From Bacillus sp. V59.32b (GTDB lineage: Bacteria; Bacillota; Bacilli; Bacillales; DSM-1321), in NCBI RefSeq assembly GCF_003429085.1, contig NZ_QVTC01000013.1, positions 24,272 to 88,271 on the forward strand: a stretch of 64,000 nt of DNA. Direction: 5' to 3'. Position 1 is the first letter of the stretch; each line of letters starts with the position of its first letter. Below, piece after piece: positions 26,898 through 38,249 of the stretch. A program made the translations under genes and the position numbers. The notes under the pieces were generated by a model. The model was not told where the DNA came from, ran no database searches, and saw nothing but the letters and a program-made list of their open reading frames with translations.

Positions 26898-27860
26898 ATG
26901 AAACTTAAAATGTTGTATTCATATTTGAATACAGATCTGCAAATAATTGAAAACGAATTAGAAGCTACCATTCAGGCTGATTCACCTGTTCTCAGACAAG
27001 CATCCTTGCATTTATTGCAATCAGGAGGAAAGCGGATTCGCCCAGTTTTTGTATTATTGGCTGGAAAGTTTGGCCATTATGACATTCATGTCATGAAAAA
27101 TGCTGCGATTGCATTGGAACTGATCCATATGGCCTCGCTTGTCCATGACGATGTCATTGACGATTCTGATTTGCGGCGCGGGGTACCAACAATTAAATCA
27201 AAATGGGATAACCGTGTCGCCATGTATACAGGCGACTACATTTTTGCCAGGTCTCTTGAAATCATATCCGAAATTAACAATCCACTCGCCCACCAGCTGC
27301 TTGCCCATACAATCGTCGAAGTATGTAAGGGAGAAATTGAGCAGATTAAGGATAAATTTGATTTCACCCAAAACTTGAGAACCTATTTAAAGAGAATTAG
27401 ACGGAAAACGGCGCTCTTAATTGCCTCTAGCTGCCAATTAGGAGCCATTGCCGCAGGAGCAGATGAAAAGGTACATAAACAGTTGTTTAGATTCGGATAT
27501 TATGTCGGGATGACCTACCAGATTACGGACGATATCCTCGATTTTACGGCAACCGAAAAAGAACTTGGCAAACCTGCAGGTGGCGACCTCAGGCAAGGGA
27601 ACATCACGCTCCCGGTTTTGATTGCCATGGAGCAACCGCACATAAAGTCAATGGTTGAAAAAGTGCATGAAAATATCTCGAAGGATGAATTGACAGCAGT
27701 TATCCATGCTATCAATACATCAGGTGCCATGGAAAAAGCCTCGGAGATGGGAAATGCCTACTTAGAGAAAGCATTCAAGGTACTCGAAACATTGCCTGCG
27801 AACCGTGCAAAAACCACACTTTCTGAAATAGCAAAATTCATTGGCAAACGAAAATTTTAA
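26898..27860 (+). CDS. hepT: Heptaprenyl diphosphate synthase component II
   Basis: Catalytic subunit that condenses isopentenyl diphosphate units into the C35 chain. The 320-residue protein carries both aspartate-rich motifs of trans-prenyl transferases: DDVIDDSD at 84-91 and DDILDF near 211-216, plus GGKRIRP at 43-49. It follows menG after 59 bases, with GGGTGGAG as ribosome site. Confidence 0.94.
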   Translation: MKLKMLYSYLNTDLQIIENELEATIQADSPVLRQASLHLLQSGGKRIRPVFVLLAGKFGHYDIHVMKNAAIALELIHMASLVHDDVIDDSDLRRGVPTIKSKWDNRVAMYTGDYIFARSLEIISEINNPLAHQLLAHTIVEVCKGEIEQIKDKFDFTQNLRTYLKRIRRKTALLIASSCQLGAIAAGADEKVHKQLFRFGYYVGMTYQITDDILDFTATEKELGKPAGGDLRQGNITLPVLIAMEQPHIKSMVEKVHENISKDELTAVIHAINTSGAMEKASEMGNAYLEKAFKVLETLPANRAKTTLSEIAKFIGKRKF

Positions 27861-27904
27861 CTTACCTTCTCTTCCAAAGAAAGAATAACTTTTTGATTTT
27901 GACA

Positions 27905-28110
27905 GATGTCTAGTTGCGTTCGATCTTAGTGGCCAGCGTTGGCCAGTTTTCATTTCGTATAGTATCTTGCATAAAACATGATCTATTGGTGACGAAAGCT
28001 CGGACTTCCCCAAAATAGGCTGATATGGGTGTACAACATAAGGACGTGGCAGGTTTTAGGCTACGTTCTTTAATTATGGGTACATTCACTTTTCTTTGAG
28101 GTTGCGGAAT
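27905..28110. repeat. Degraded dispersed repeat, family D, copy 2
   Basis: The 327-base gap between hepT and ndk has no gene. It shares GGCCAG...CCAGTTTTCATTT and GCTCGGACTT with 41668-41830, and ATGTCTAG with 8578. The match is patchy. Confidence 0.35.
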
Positions 28111-28187
28111 TTTCAAAACAATGATACTATTTTTGAGGATTGCTTTTAATAGGCAAAAATATTCATACATAGTAGGAGTGGACACGC

Positions 28188-28634
28188 ATGGAAAAAACAT
28201 TTCTGATGGTTAAACCAGATGGTGTGCAGCGCAACCTTATCGGGGAAATTGTTTCACGCTTTGAAAAGAAAGGCTTCCGCTTAGCCGGGGCAAAATTGAT
28301 GGCGGTTACAAAAGAACTGGCTGAGCAGCATTATGGTGAGCATAAAGAGCGGCCGTTTTTCGGGGAGCTTGTTGATTTCATCACATCGGGCCCTGTATTC
28401 GCGATGGTTTGGGAAGGTGAGAATGTAATCGCCACCTCACGTCTAATGATGGGTGCAACAAATCCTAAGGACGCTGCTTCTGCTACAATCCGTGGTGACT
28501 TCGCTGTAACTATCGGCAAAAACGTCATCCATGGTTCGGATTCTCCGGAAAGCGCAGAACGTGAAATCGGTCTATTCTTCAAAGAAGAAGAGCTCGTAGA
28601 TTACTCAAAATTAATCAGTGAATGGGTATATTAA
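28188..28634 (+). CDS. ndk: Nucleoside diphosphate kinase
   Basis: Transfers the terminal phosphate between nucleoside di- and triphosphates through a phosphohistidine. The 148-residue sequence is canonical, with the catalytic histidine at 115 in [20 protein letters not shown] and the start [14 protein letters not shown]. It stands between hepT and cheR as in B. subtilis. Confidence 0.97.
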   Translation: MEKTFLMVKPDGVQRNLIGEIVSRFEKKGFRLAGAKLMAVTKELAEQHYGEHKERPFFGELVDFITSGPVFAMVWEGENVIATSRLMMGATNPKDAASATIRGDFAVTIGKNVIHGSDSPESAEREIGLFFKEEELVDYSKLISEWVY

Positions 28635-28656
28635 TCTCTGCATATTCAATGAAGGG

Positions 28657-28685
28657 AAGCTTCGCTATCAGCGAAGCTTTTTTAT
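28657..28685 (+). terminator. Intrinsic terminator after ndk
   Basis: AAGCTTCGC (28657-28665) pairs with GCGAAGCTT (28671-28679), followed by TTTTTA. Confidence 0.9.
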
Positions 28686-28764
28686 TTTAGGTTCTATTTT
28701 AGATAATGTTGATCATATTCTTTTTGGATAAGTCCCCACCCCGGAGAAGGCATGATGCTCCTTT

Positions 28765-29080
28765 GTGTTAGTACTCACTCTTGATTTCCAAACCGGTTGA
28801 TTTTCGCTGCAGGCGGCGACTCCTCGAAAATGCTACGCATTTTCTCGTGCGGTGTCTATTCGAGGATGATCACTCAACGTCCTGCGGGAAAAGCGTGGCC
28901 AGGTGAGACCCCGCAGGAGCGAAGCGACGAGGAGGCTCACGGACCGCCCGCGGAAAGCGTCCGTCTGCAGCGGAAATCAACAGCCAAATTCAACAGGTAC
29001 AAACTAAGAAAAATTTCGAGTAATTAATATTCTGTTTGTCTGTGTTTCTTTATAAAAAGGAATTATGAAATTGATTCATT
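28765..29080 (-). repeat. Palindromic repeat, family E, copy 2 (uninterrupted)
   Basis: Fills most of the 545-base gap between ndk and cheR. Read on the minus strand it runs from ATGAATCAATTTCATAATTC through CCTTTTTATAAAG, TTAGTTTGTACCTGT, the GC-rich GGCGGTCCGTGAGCCTCCTC core, and ends GTACTAACACA. It is about 316 bases and matches 51257-51814 in order once the insertion there is removed. Confidence 0.8.
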
Positions 29081-29149
29081 AAAAAAACTTAATAATTGTT
29101 CCCTAAAGTGCAAAATTATTCTGCTTTTATTCCGATATACATAGTATAA

Positions 29150-29970
<821 letters not shown>

Positions 29971-29978
29971 TGCCACGT

Positions 29979-30020
29979 AAAAGACTGAAGGGCTCCACTC
30001 GCGAGCAGCAGTCTTTTTTT
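29979..30020 (+). terminator. Intrinsic terminator after cheR
   Basis: AAAAGACTG (29979-29987) pairs with CAGTCTTTT (30009-30017), with inner GGCTC/GAGC pairing and a long T-run. Confidence 0.85.
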
Positions 30021-30121
30021 TTATGAAACCAAATAAGTCTGTCATTCCTGTTCCCACTTTTCTTATAATTATGGTATATTGATACATAAATCCTTTAAAG
30101 GGCTAAAAGGGGGAAGAGAAT

Positions 30122-31294
30122 ATGAGATATTTAACGGCTGGGGAATCGCACGGACCACAGTTGACAACCATTATTGAAGGGCTGCCGGCTGGAATGCCGA
30201 TTGCTCAGGAAGATATAAACAATGAACTTGCGCGCCGGCAAAAAGGACATGGTCGCGGCAGAAGAATGCAAATCGAAAAAGACCAAGCCTTTATCGCTTC
30301 TGGGATCAGGCACGGTTATACACTAGGATCGCCGGTCGCCCTTGTTGTCGAAAATAACGACTGGACACATTGGACGAAAATTATGGGCAGCGATCCCCTC
30401 GATGATGCGGAAGCGGAGGAAGTTAAAAGGAAAATCACCCGTCCGAGACCGGGACATGCCGATTTAAACGGAGGCATTAAATATGGCCACCGGGATTTAA
30501 GAAATGTCCTTGAGCGGTCTTCGGCAAGGGAAACGACGGTGCGTGTAGCCGCTGGAGCCGTCGCGAAGAAGCTATTGTCATTGCTAGGAATTGAAGTAGC
30601 TTCCCATGTGATTGAAATAGGCGGAATCAAGGCAAATCCGCCAGCGTATTCATCCATCAGCGAGCTTCAGGAACTTACTGAAGCCTCTCCGGTCCGATGC
30701 TTCGACAACAATGCTGAACAAGCAATGATGGATGCCATTGATGATGCCAAGAAAAACGGTGACTCCATTGGCGGAATTGTTGAAGTAATCGTCGAAGGAA
30801 TGCCTGTTGGTGTTGGCAGCTATGTTCATTATGATCGAAAACTTGATGCCAAGCTTGCCGCTGCCATCGTCAGCATCAATGCGTTTAAGGGCGTTGAGAT
30901 TGGAATTGGTTTTGAAGCGGCCCATCTTCCAGGCAGTGAGGTCCATGATGAAATCATCTGGGAAGAAGGAGCAGGCTACTCCAGAAAAACAAATCGCCTG
31001 GGCGGTCTGGAAGGCGGCATGACGACTGGAATGCCTATTGTTGTGCGTGGAGTAATGAAGCCGATTCCGACCTTGTACAAGCCGCTGCAAAGTGTAGATA
31101 TTGATACGAAAGAAGTATTTGCCGCAAGCATCGAGCGTTCAGATAGCTGTGCAGTACCGGCCGCAGCGGTTGTAGCTGAAGCCGTTGTAGCCTGGGAGCT
31201 GGCATCCGCGCTCATCGATCAATTCCCGTCCGACCGTTTTGATAAGCTGACTGAGGCAATCGCAGCCCATAAGGACGAGGCAAAGGAGTTTTAA
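30122..31294 (+). CDS. aroF: Chorismate synthase
   Basis: Makes chorismate from 5-enolpyruvylshikimate 3-phosphate using reduced FMN; last step of the common aromatic pathway. 390 residues, family length. Signature regions are GESHGPQLT near 8-16, [12 protein letters not shown] near 39-50, [17 protein letters not shown] near 117-133 and [17 protein letters not shown]. The ribosome site is AAAGGGGGAAGAG. aroB and aroH follow closely as in B. subtilis. Confidence 0.97.
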   Translation: MRYLTAGESHGPQLTTIIEGLPAGMPIAQEDINNELARRQKGHGRGRRMQIEKDQAFIASGIRHGYTLGSPVALVVENNDWTHWTKIMGSDPLDDAEAEEVKRKITRPRPGHADLNGGIKYGHRDLRNVLERSSARETTVRVAAGAVAKKLLSLLGIEVASHVIEIGGIKANPPAYSSISELQELTEASPVRCFDNNAEQAMMDAIDDAKKNGDSIGGIVEVIVEGMPVGVGSYVHYDRKLDAKLAAAIVSINAFKGVEIGIGFEAAHLPGSEVHDEIIWEEGAGYSRKTNRLGGLEGGMTTGMPIVVRGVMKPIPTLYKPLQSVDIDTKEVFAASIERSDSCAVPAAAVVAEAVVAWELASALIDQFPSDRFDKLTEAIAAHKDEAKEF

Positions 31295-31300
31295 TCTGCT

Positions 31301-32389
31301 ATGGAAACCGTCGACATTAAAACACCATCAAAGTCCTATCCCGTTTTTATCGGACACAATGCTGCCGAGTCACTGCCTGACTTTATAAATGAAAATCATC
31401 GTGAGATCGGTAAGATCATGATTATTACAGATGAAAAAGTGGCGACCCTTCATTTGGATACGGTTAAACAACTGCTTGCGCTGACAAATATCCCGATCTG
31501 TGAATACATAGTTCCTGAAGGTGAGCATGCAAAAACCTTTGAAGTATTTTACCAATGTCAAAGCTTTGCTTTATCGCAGAATTTAAATCGCAAATCGATG
31601 ATTATCGCGCTCGGCGGCGGAGCAGTTGGGGATGTGGCAGGCTTTGTTGCAGCCACTTTCATGAGGGGTATTCCATTCATTCAAGTCCCGACAACATTGC
31701 TTGCCCATGACAGCGCGGTCGGTGGTAAGGTCGCCATCAATCATCCGCAAGGCAAGAATATGATTGGTGTTTTTCATCAGCCGGAAGCGGTATTTTTCGA
31801 TTTATCCTTTTTAAAAACCCTGCCTGCCAAGGAGCTGCGTTCGGGGTTCGCGGAGGTTGTAAAGGAAGCCCTTATCCAGGACGGCGAATTTTACAAATGG
31901 CTATTAGCTTCTGTGGATAATTTGAATGAGCTGACAGAGGATAAGCTTTTGTATATGGTTAAGCGGGGAATCGAAATCAAGGCGAATATCGTTGCCGAAG
32001 ATGAGAAAGAAACAGGGGTCCGGGCGTATTTAAATCTCGGCCATACCCTTGGCCATGCGATTGAGGGATTGCTCGGGTATGGAAAAATTTCACATGGTGA
32101 AGCGGTCATGATTGGCACAATTTTTGCCATACATTTGAGCCGGGAGAAATTAAAGCTGGAGTTCGATCTAGAGAAATTCATAGACTGGGTTGGGTCTCTT
32201 GGCTATGAAACCGTCGTTAGTGAGGAATGCGGTAAGACAGACTTGCTTGCTTTTATGAAACGAGATAAAAAGACTGTCAGCGAAGTGGTCACATTTGTAT
32301 TGCTTCAAATGGTGGGCCAGCCTAAACTCGTAAATATTCAAGACAGTGAAATTCTTGAAAATCTTTCAATCATGTACAGACATAAGTAA
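31301..32389 (+). CDS. aroB: 3-dehydroquinate synthase
   Basis: Second step of the shikimate pathway: DAHP to 3-dehydroquinate, with NAD and zinc. The 362-residue protein shows GGGAVGDVAGFVAATFMRGI near 103-122, the QVPTTLLAHDSAVGGK motif and the metal histidines in LGHTLGHAIE near 245 and GEAV. It begins six bases after aroF. Confidence 0.96.
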   Translation: METVDIKTPSKSYPVFIGHNAAESLPDFINENHREIGKIMIITDEKVATLHLDTVKQLLALTNIPICEYIVPEGEHAKTFEVFYQCQSFALSQNLNRKSMIIALGGGAVGDVAGFVAATFMRGIPFIQVPTTLLAHDSAVGGKVAINHPQGKNMIGVFHQPEAVFFDLSFLKTLPAKELRSGFAEVVKEALIQDGEFYKWLLASVDNLNELTEDKLLYMVKRGIEIKANIVAEDEKETGVRAYLNLGHTLGHAIEGLLGYGKISHGEAVMIGTIFAIHLSREKLKLEFDLEKFIDWVGSLGYETVVSEECGKTDLLAFMKRDKKTVSEVVTFVLLQMVGQPKLVNIQDSEILENLSIMYRHK

Positions 32390-32404
32390 ATGGAGGGGAA
32401 CACT

Positions 32405-32767
32405 ATGATTAGAGGAGTCAGGGGTGCAACGACTGTCGATAGAGATAATGAGCAGGACATTATTAATGCAACGGAAAAACTGTTCAGTGTAATGATCGCG
32501 GAAAATCAGATCGATCCGGATAAAGTCGCTTCTGTCTTTATTTCCGTTACAGACGATCTGAGTTCTGCCTTTCCTGCTAAAGCACTTCGCAAGATCGAAG
32601 GGTGGACTTATGTGCCTGTCATGTGCATGCAGGAAATTCCTGTACCAAATTCGTTGAAATCCTGTATAAGAATCATGCTGCACCTTAATACCGAAAAAGC
32701 ACAACACGAGATATCCCATGTATACCAGGAGAAAGCAGTCGCGTTACGTCCCGATTTAAAACAATAG
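32405..32767 (+). CDS. aroH: Chorismate mutase, AroH type
   Basis: Converts chorismate to prephenate; a small trimeric enzyme. 120 residues from ATG 32405 after GGAGGGG. The active-site arginine is in IRGVRGATTVD near 2-12, and RIMLHLNTEK with a second arginine near 89-98. In B. subtilis the trp operon begins right after aroH; here hisC follows after 125 bases with a promoter between. Confidence 0.93.
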   Translation: MIRGVRGATTVDRDNEQDIINATEKLFSVMIAENQIDPDKVASVFISVTDDLSSAFPAKALRKIEGWTYVPVMCMQEIPVPNSLKSCIRIMLHLNTEKAQHEISHVYQEKAVALRPDLKQ

Positions 32768-32830
32768 ATGGAAGCAAACTTAAGATTTTTGCAGAAAAAA
32801 CGAGAACTCGACCTGAGGTCCTCGAATGTA

Positions 32831-32839
32831 TGCTATACT
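32831..32839 (+). promoter_or_regulatory. Extended -10 promoter before hisC
   Basis: TGCTATACT is an extended -10 element 53 bases before the hisC start; no clear -35 is seen. It would let hisC-tyrA-aroE be read without aroFBH. Confidence 0.45.
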
Positions 32840-32892
32840 ATCTATATACTCTGTTACTTTAAAGCGTTGAATTTACGATAGAGGTGATCGTT

Positions 32893-33999
32893 ATGAAATG
32901 GAAAAGTGCTGTTCTATCTTTGAAGCCTTATCAGCCTGGAAGATCGATTCAGGAAGTAAAAAAACAATATGGACTTGAGAATATCACGAAGCTTGCTTCC
33001 AATGAAAATCCTTTCGGCTGTTCAGCAAATGTAAAAGAAAAGATTCGCGATTTTAATGAGTTTGCGATTTATCCGGATGGGTATGCAACATCGTTAAGAA
33101 CGGCCGTTTCCAGTCATTTAGGGGTGAAGGAAACAGAGCTTATCTTTGGCAACGGATCGGATGAGATCATCCAGATAATCTCTCGCAGCCTGTTATATCC
33201 GAAAAGAAATACGGTAATGGCAACCCCGACCTTTCCGCAATACCGTCATAATGCAGTACTCGAAGGAGCGGAAATAAGAGAAGTGGCGCTCGTGAATGGA
33301 GCCCATGATTTACAAGAGATGCTTAAGCAAATTGACGAAAACACGGCGGTTGTCTGGCTATGTACACCAAACAATCCGACAGGCCACTATATTACAGCAG
33401 AAGAAATGAGTGATTTCTTAACTCAGGTTCAAGAGGACGTACTAGTCGTTATAGATGAGGCGTATTTTGAATATGTCGAGGCTGAAGATTTTTCAAAAAG
33501 TCTGGAGCTTATCGAAGCCTATAAAAATCTTATTGTGTTAAGGACGTTTTCTAAGATCTATGGCCTTGCCAGTTTACGTGTTGGTTACGGGGTGGCAAAC
33601 GAGGAAATTATCAAAAAGCTCGAACCGGCACGTGAACCGTTCAACACGAATACTCTGGCACAGCATGCTGCAACGGCAGCCGTTGTTGACCAGGAATTTG
33701 TAATAAAGTGCAAGCAGGAAAACCGGAAAGGGCTTCAACAATATTACCGTTTTTGTGAGGAAGAGAACCTGAGTTATTATCCGTCTCAAGGTAATTTCAT
33801 TTTGATTGATTTTAACACCGATGCGGATGAAGTGTTCCAATTTTTGCTGGAAAGAGGCTATATCGTCCGATCTGGAAAGGCACTTGGTTTTCCAACATCT
33901 GTAAGGGTAACGGTTGGATCCTCAGAACAAAACAACGGAATCATTACAATCATGAGGGAATACCTTGCTTCTAAAAACCGTGAAGGTGTGGAAATGTAA
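32893..33999 (+). CDS. hisC: Histidinol-phosphate aminotransferase
   Basis: A PLP aminotransferase that acts in histidine synthesis and, in Bacillus, also in tyrosine and phenylalanine synthesis, which explains its place in the aro cluster. 368 residues from ATG 32893 after GAGGTGATC. The PLP lysine lies in RTFSKIYGLASLRVGYG near 221-237; LASNENPFG near 37-45 and CTPNNPTGHYI near 157-167 are family motifs. tyrA follows after 29 bases. Confidence 0.94.
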   Translation: MKWKSAVLSLKPYQPGRSIQEVKKQYGLENITKLASNENPFGCSANVKEKIRDFNEFAIYPDGYATSLRTAVSSHLGVKETELIFGNGSDEIIQIISRSLLYPKRNTVMATPTFPQYRHNAVLEGAEIREVALVNGAHDLQEMLKQIDENTAVVWLCTPNNPTGHYITAEEMSDFLTQVQEDVLVVIDEAYFEYVEAEDFSKSLELIEAYKNLIVLRTFSKIYGLASLRVGYGVANEEIIKKLEPAREPFNTNTLAQHAATAAVVDQEFVIKCKQENRKGLQQYYRFCEEENLSYYPSQGNFILIDFNTDADEVFQFLLERGYIVRSGKALGFPTSVRVTVGSSEQNNGIITIMREYLASKNREGVEM

Positions 34000-34028
34000 T
34001 ATTCCCTAAGAAATTGAGGGTGTGTACA

Positions 34029-35134
34029 ATGAAGGGTAACGTATTTATCATCGGACTGGGTCTAATTGGCGGATCAGTGGGCCTTGCTATCAAAGACCAC
34101 CATCGGGATGCTACTATTGTCGGTTATGATGTAAATAAAAAAATGTCCAGTTATCTAAATTGCTCGGCATCATTGACGATGATTCCGAATCCATCGAAGA
34201 AGGTGCTACGAGCGCTGATCTGATTATTATCTCCGTTCCGGTCGTCGAGACGGAAAAGGTTCTTCACACCCTTTCATCTATAAGTCTTAAGCAAGATGTC
34301 ATTATTTCGGATGTTGGAAGCACCAAGAAGAAAATTGTCGACACAGCTACATGTCTGACCGACAAAGGGATTTGCTTCATCGGCGGACATCCAATGGCTG
34401 GTTCTCATAAAAGCGGTCCGGGCGCCGCAAAAGCACGGCTTTTTGAAAATGCTTTTTATTTATTGACACCGAATGAAAAAACCGATCAAGAACAGACTGA
34501 AAAGCTTATGTCTTGGCTTGAAGGGACTCGGGCAAACTTTCTGGTTGTTAAGCCGGAAGAACATGACAGGTTAACCGGAGTCATTAGTCATTTTCCGCAT
34601 ATCATCGCTGCCGGTCTCGTCCAACAGGCTAAAAATTACAGCGTGGAAAACGGTCTTGTTTCCCGGCTTGCTGCAGGAGGGTTTCGGGACATTACGAGAA
34701 TCGCCTCAAGCAGTCCGGTCATGTGGCGGGATATTTTAATCCAAAACAAAACGGTGCTTCTTTCTCTCATGGAGGATTGGCTCGTCGAAATGGAACGGGT
34801 CAAGTCGGCGCTTAACCTAGCTGACGACGAAGCCATTTTTGACTTTTTTAAAGGCGCCAAGGAATTCCGTGATGAATTGCCTGTGCACGCCAAAGGGGCG
34901 ATACCGGCATTCTATGATTTGTATATTGACGTACCGGATTACCCGGGGATCATCTCCGAAATTACCGGCTATTTCGCTCAGGAAAGCATCAGTATTACGA
35001 ATATCAGAATCATGGAAACCAGGGAAGAGGAAATTTACGGAGTGCTGGTAGTAAGCTTCCAAACGGACCATGATAGAATAAAAGCCGAAGCATGCATAAA
35101 GCATCGCACAAACTATGAAACATTTATCGCATAA
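34029..35134 (+). pseudogene. tyrA: Prephenate dehydrogenase TyrA, frameshifted in A7 tract
   Basis: Oxidises prephenate to 4-hydroxyphenylpyruvate for tyrosine synthesis. It starts MKGNVFIIGLGLIGGSVGLA with the NAD motif, reaches GYDVNKK, and leaves frame at A7 (34137-34143). In the next frame it continues NVQLSKLLGIIDDDSESIEE and then normally through GGHPMAGSHKSG, ISHFPHI and AAGGFRDITRIASSSPVMWR to a C-terminal ACT domain (PAFYDLYIDVPDYPGIISEI). One extra A gives about 368 residues. As written, neither half has both the cofactor and the substrate site. Tyrosine auxotrophy would follow if real. Confidence 0.9.
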
Positions 35135-35165
35135 GAAGTTATATTTTATCCAAAAGGATGATTTT

Positions 35166-36452
35166 ATGGAAAACCTTACTTTGCAGACAAATGTCCAATC
35201 GCTGAACGGCACGATTTCAATACCGGGGGATAAATCCATTTCCCACAGGTCGATTATGTTCGGGGCTCTTGCTGAAGGTGAAACGACCATCAGCAACTTT
35301 CTTGCCGGAGCGGATTGTTTGAGTACGATTGACTGTTTTAGGAAGCTTGGTGTCAAGATTGAAGAAGATGGATCGCTGATTCGTGTCTCTGGCAAAGGCT
35401 TTAACGGGCTCAAGCAGCCTGAGGAAATGCTCGATGTCGGGAATTCAGGGACGACGATCCGCCTGATGCTCGGTATTCTGGCTGGCCGTTCGTTTACAGT
35501 AACGCTCGCCGGTGATAGTTCGATTGCCAAACGTCCGATGACAAGAGTTGTGAATCCACTGAGGCAAATGGGCGCGGTAATTGAGGGGGAAAATAACGGA
35601 GAATACACCCCGATTACGAGTCGAGGCGGAAAATTACAGGGAATTACTTATGAACTTCCGATGGCAAGCGCACAGGTGAAATCAGCTGTGCTGCTTGCCG
35701 GCCTTCAGGCTGAAGGAGAAACGGTTATCATTGAGCCATCCAAAACAAGGGATCATACGGAAAGAATGATTGCTCAATTTGGCGGTCAAATTGAAAAGAA
35801 CGGGAATAAGATAAAGGTAAAAGGAAACCAAACCTTTAAAGCGACACACATAGATGTGCCGGGGGATATCTCTTCAGCAGCTTTTTTTATGGTTGCGGCC
35901 GCCATCACGAAAGGCAGTGAAGTGAAGCTGCTTAATGTTGGCTTAAATCCTACGAGATCTGGCATAATCGAGGCGATGCAGCAAATGGGCGCTGATATCG
36001 AAGTCGAAATGGTCAAAACGGATGGCGAACCGTCTGGCCATGTCACCGTCCGTTCATCGAGCTTACACGGAATTGAGATATCCGGGGAGCTTATCCCGCG
36101 ACTGATTGATGAATTACCAGTAATCGCCTTGCTTGCTACTCAGGCGGAAGGGGTTACAGTCATTAAGGATGCCGCAGAATTGAAGGTCAAAGAAACGAAC
36201 CGCATTGATACGGTTGCGAAAGAACTTACAGCCCTGGGCGCGGATATTACAGCGACGGACGACGGGCTAATTATCAAGGGGGATGCTAGCCTTCATGGTG
36301 GCACGGTTTCAAGCCACGGAGATCATCGCATCGGCATGATGCTTGCAATCGCAGGCCTGATTGCGCAGGGAGAAATGAACTTGCAGGACCCTTCGGCTAT
36401 AGAAGTATCATATCCGCACTTTTTTGAACATCTTTCACAGTTAATAGGTTAA
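35166..36452 (+). CDS. aroE: 3-phosphoshikimate 1-carboxyvinyltransferase (EPSP synthase)
   Basis: Joins shikimate 3-phosphate and phosphoenolpyruvate; the glyphosate target. Named aroE in B. subtilis (aroA in E. coli). 428 residues from ATG 35166, the B. subtilis length. Substrate motifs: [18 protein letters not shown] near 19-36, [17 protein letters not shown] near 87-103, and a final [14 protein letters not shown] near 381-394. The motif GNSGTT with Gly-Ala variants would be needed to judge class; this was not attempted. It ends the hisC-tyrA-aroE unit with a strong terminator. Confidence 0.96.
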   Translation: MENLTLQTNVQSLNGTISIPGDKSISHRSIMFGALAEGETTISNFLAGADCLSTIDCFRKLGVKIEEDGSLIRVSGKGFNGLKQPEEMLDVGNSGTTIRLMLGILAGRSFTVTLAGDSSIAKRPMTRVVNPLRQMGAVIEGENNGEYTPITSRGGKLQGITYELPMASAQVKSAVLLAGLQAEGETVIIEPSKTRDHTERMIAQFGGQIEKNGNKIKVKGNQTFKATHIDVPGDISSAAFFMVAAAITKGSEVKLLNVGLNPTRSGIIEAMQQMGADIEVEMVKTDGEPSGHVTVRSSSLHGIEISGELIPRLIDELPVIALLATQAEGVTVIKDAAELKVKETNRIDTVAKELTALGADITATDDGLIIKGDASLHGGTVSSHGDHRIGMMLAIAGLIAQGEMNLQDPSAIEVSYPHFFEHLSQLIG

Positions 36453-36455
36453 TGG

Positions 36456-36481
36456 CCGGGGGCATCGTTCCCCGGTTTTTT
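36456..36481 (+). terminator. Intrinsic terminator after aroE
   Basis: CCGGGG (36456-36461) pairs with CCCCGG (36470-36475), followed by six T. Confidence 0.85.
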
Positions 36482-36708
36482 AATTCTGAAAATAGGAACC
36501 TTTCCTTCATAAAGTTCATAAAACTTTCATAATCTTTATTAATACAAGTTACATGACTTATACTTGCCGTTTTTGTACCTGCTTTCCCGGTTCTCAATTG
36601 TATGCTGAATATGGACAACCCTTGAGTGGATCCTAAAAGAAAAAAGCATTCATTCCCAAAGAGGATATTCGCATAACAATGGAGAATAAAGCTATAACTC
36701 AATAGCGA

Positions 36709-36801
36709 TAAAGAAAACTCGCCGATTGACGAGCCGTAAGACGGAGATTAGGACGTAGTTGCACTTATGCAGACAGCAAAGTTCATCCTTTTCTCTCTGC
36801 C
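36709..36801 (-). repeat. Dispersed terminator-like repeat, family R, copy 3 (inverted)
   Basis: The 485-base gap between aroE and ypiA holds the aroE terminator, an AT-rich stretch, and this repeat. On the minus strand it reads CTGCATAAGTGCAACTACGT, CTAATCTCCGTCTTACGGCT, then CGTCAATCGGCGAG and TTTTCTTT, closely matching the copies at 12312 and 20519. Confidence 0.75.
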
Positions 36802-36937
36802 AAGCTAAGTCACAAACTCTAATAATGGAATTGTTGCTTTTGATTATGATAAACTAATTGTCACTCACTGTTCAAAAAGAGATTTTTCGTATCAATTTGT
36901 AACTTTTGAAGTTTTATCTTAAGGGAAGGTAAAGACA

Positions 36938-38209
36938 ATGAATATAGTAGAGAAAACCGTACAACTCTTAAAAAAAGGCGAATTCGAAGAAGCAAGAAGC
37001 CATGTTGAACGCGTAACCGCATCAGAATCCGCCGAAGATATGCTTGAGCTTGCTGAAGAAATGCTGCAGCTCGGATTTATAGACGAAGCAAAGAATCTGT
37101 ATCAGCAATTATTACGCTTATACCCAGGCGTTGGCGAATTGATTTTATCGCTTGCAGAAATTTTGATTGATAATGACCAGGAAGATGAAGCGTTTCTGTT
37201 GCTTGAGCAAATTGGTCAGGATGATGAAGTGTATCCGAGCGCGCTTCTCCTTGAAGCCGATTTATATCAAATGCAGGGAATGGATGAAGTCAGTGAGCAA
37301 AAACTGCTGCAAGCAAGTGCCCTGATTCCTGAAGAGCCTTTAATCGATTTTGCACTGGGAGAGCTATATTACCAGCAGGGAAGAGACAATGACGCCATTA
37401 CTCGTTATAGGAAGGTGCTGGAAACAGAGACTGAAATCGCCGGTGTCAATTTGAATCAGCGGGTGGCAGAGGCTTTAAGCGGATCAGGCCAGTTTGAAGA
37501 AGCTCTTGGTTACTTTCAAAAGGCATTGGATGAAAAGCTTGAAATCAACACATTGTTCGAATACGGGTTTACGGCTTACCAAGCAGGCCTTTATGAGACA
37601 GCCGTTGATAAATTTAAGGAATTAAAAGAGCTTGATCGTGAATATAACTCCTTATATTTATATCTTGCGAAGGCTTATGAGCATCTTGAGGACCTAGAGC
37701 ACTCATTAAGTACTGTAAAAGAGGGAATCAGGGTCGATGAATTTAATAAGGACCTTTATTTTTATGGCGGAAAGGTCGCGCTAAAAAAGGGCGAACCCCG
37801 CGCGGCGGAGGAATTGTTCAGGGAAGCGCTTGCGATAGATCCCGGCTATTTAGAAGCCGCATTGACATTATTAAAGCTGCTGATGCAGGAAGAACGTTTT
37901 GAGGATGCGGTCGACTGCATCGAAGAGGTCAAGAAATATGGGGAAGAAGATCCGCAGTTTGACTGGATCTCTGCTGTGGGTTATCAAAAATTAGAACAAT
38001 ATGATAAGGCATTAAATTACTATCATAAAGCATATAATTCTTTTAAGAACAACGAGGAATTTTTAGAAGACTACGGATTCTTTTTAATGGAAGAAGGAGA
38101 CAGACCCAAGGCTAGAGAAATATTTAATAAGCTTGTTTTGGAAAACCCATCAAATGACGAGTACATGATGATTTTAGAACGTCTGACAGATGACAAGGAT
38201 CACTTGTAA
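36938..38209 (+). CDS. ypiA: TPR-repeat protein YpiA
   Basis: A 423-residue protein of tetratricopeptide repeats, acidic and helical, with no signal peptide or membrane segment. About ten repeats run through the whole length; clear ones are [20 protein letters not shown] near 130-150, [20 protein letters not shown] near 300-320 and [20 protein letters not shown] near 350. It should be a protein-protein scaffold; partners are unknown. It is followed by ypiB after 40 bases, as in B. subtilis. Confidence 0.9.
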   Translation: MNIVEKTVQLLKKGEFEEARSHVERVTASESAEDMLELAEEMLQLGFIDEAKNLYQQLLRLYPGVGELILSLAEILIDNDQEDEAFLLLEQIGQDDEVYPSALLLEADLYQMQGMDEVSEQKLLQASALIPEEPLIDFALGELYYQQGRDNDAITRYRKVLETETEIAGVNLNQRVAEALSGSGQFEEALGYFQKALDEKLEINTLFEYGFTAYQAGLYETAVDKFKELKELDREYNSLYLYLAKAYEHLEDLEHSLSTVKEGIRVDEFNKDLYFYGGKVALKKGEPRAAEELFREALAIDPGYLEAALTLLKLLMQEERFEDAVDCIEEVKKYGEEDPQFDWISAVGYQKLEQYDKALNYYHKAYNSFKNNEEFLEDYGFFLMEEGDRPKAREIFNKLVLENPSNDEYMMILERLTDDKDHL

Positions 38210-38249
38210 ATGCCCCAATGGGACAATATTAATACAGAGGAGGGAACTC

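Noticed and set aside
28797..29027. 76-codon frame in the ndk-cheR gap
   Set aside because: Lies entirely in the family E repeat.
36500..36700. Gene in the aroE-ypiA gap (101-codon minus-strand frame)
   Set aside because: Crosses the aroE terminator and the family R repeat border; no ribosome site or domain.
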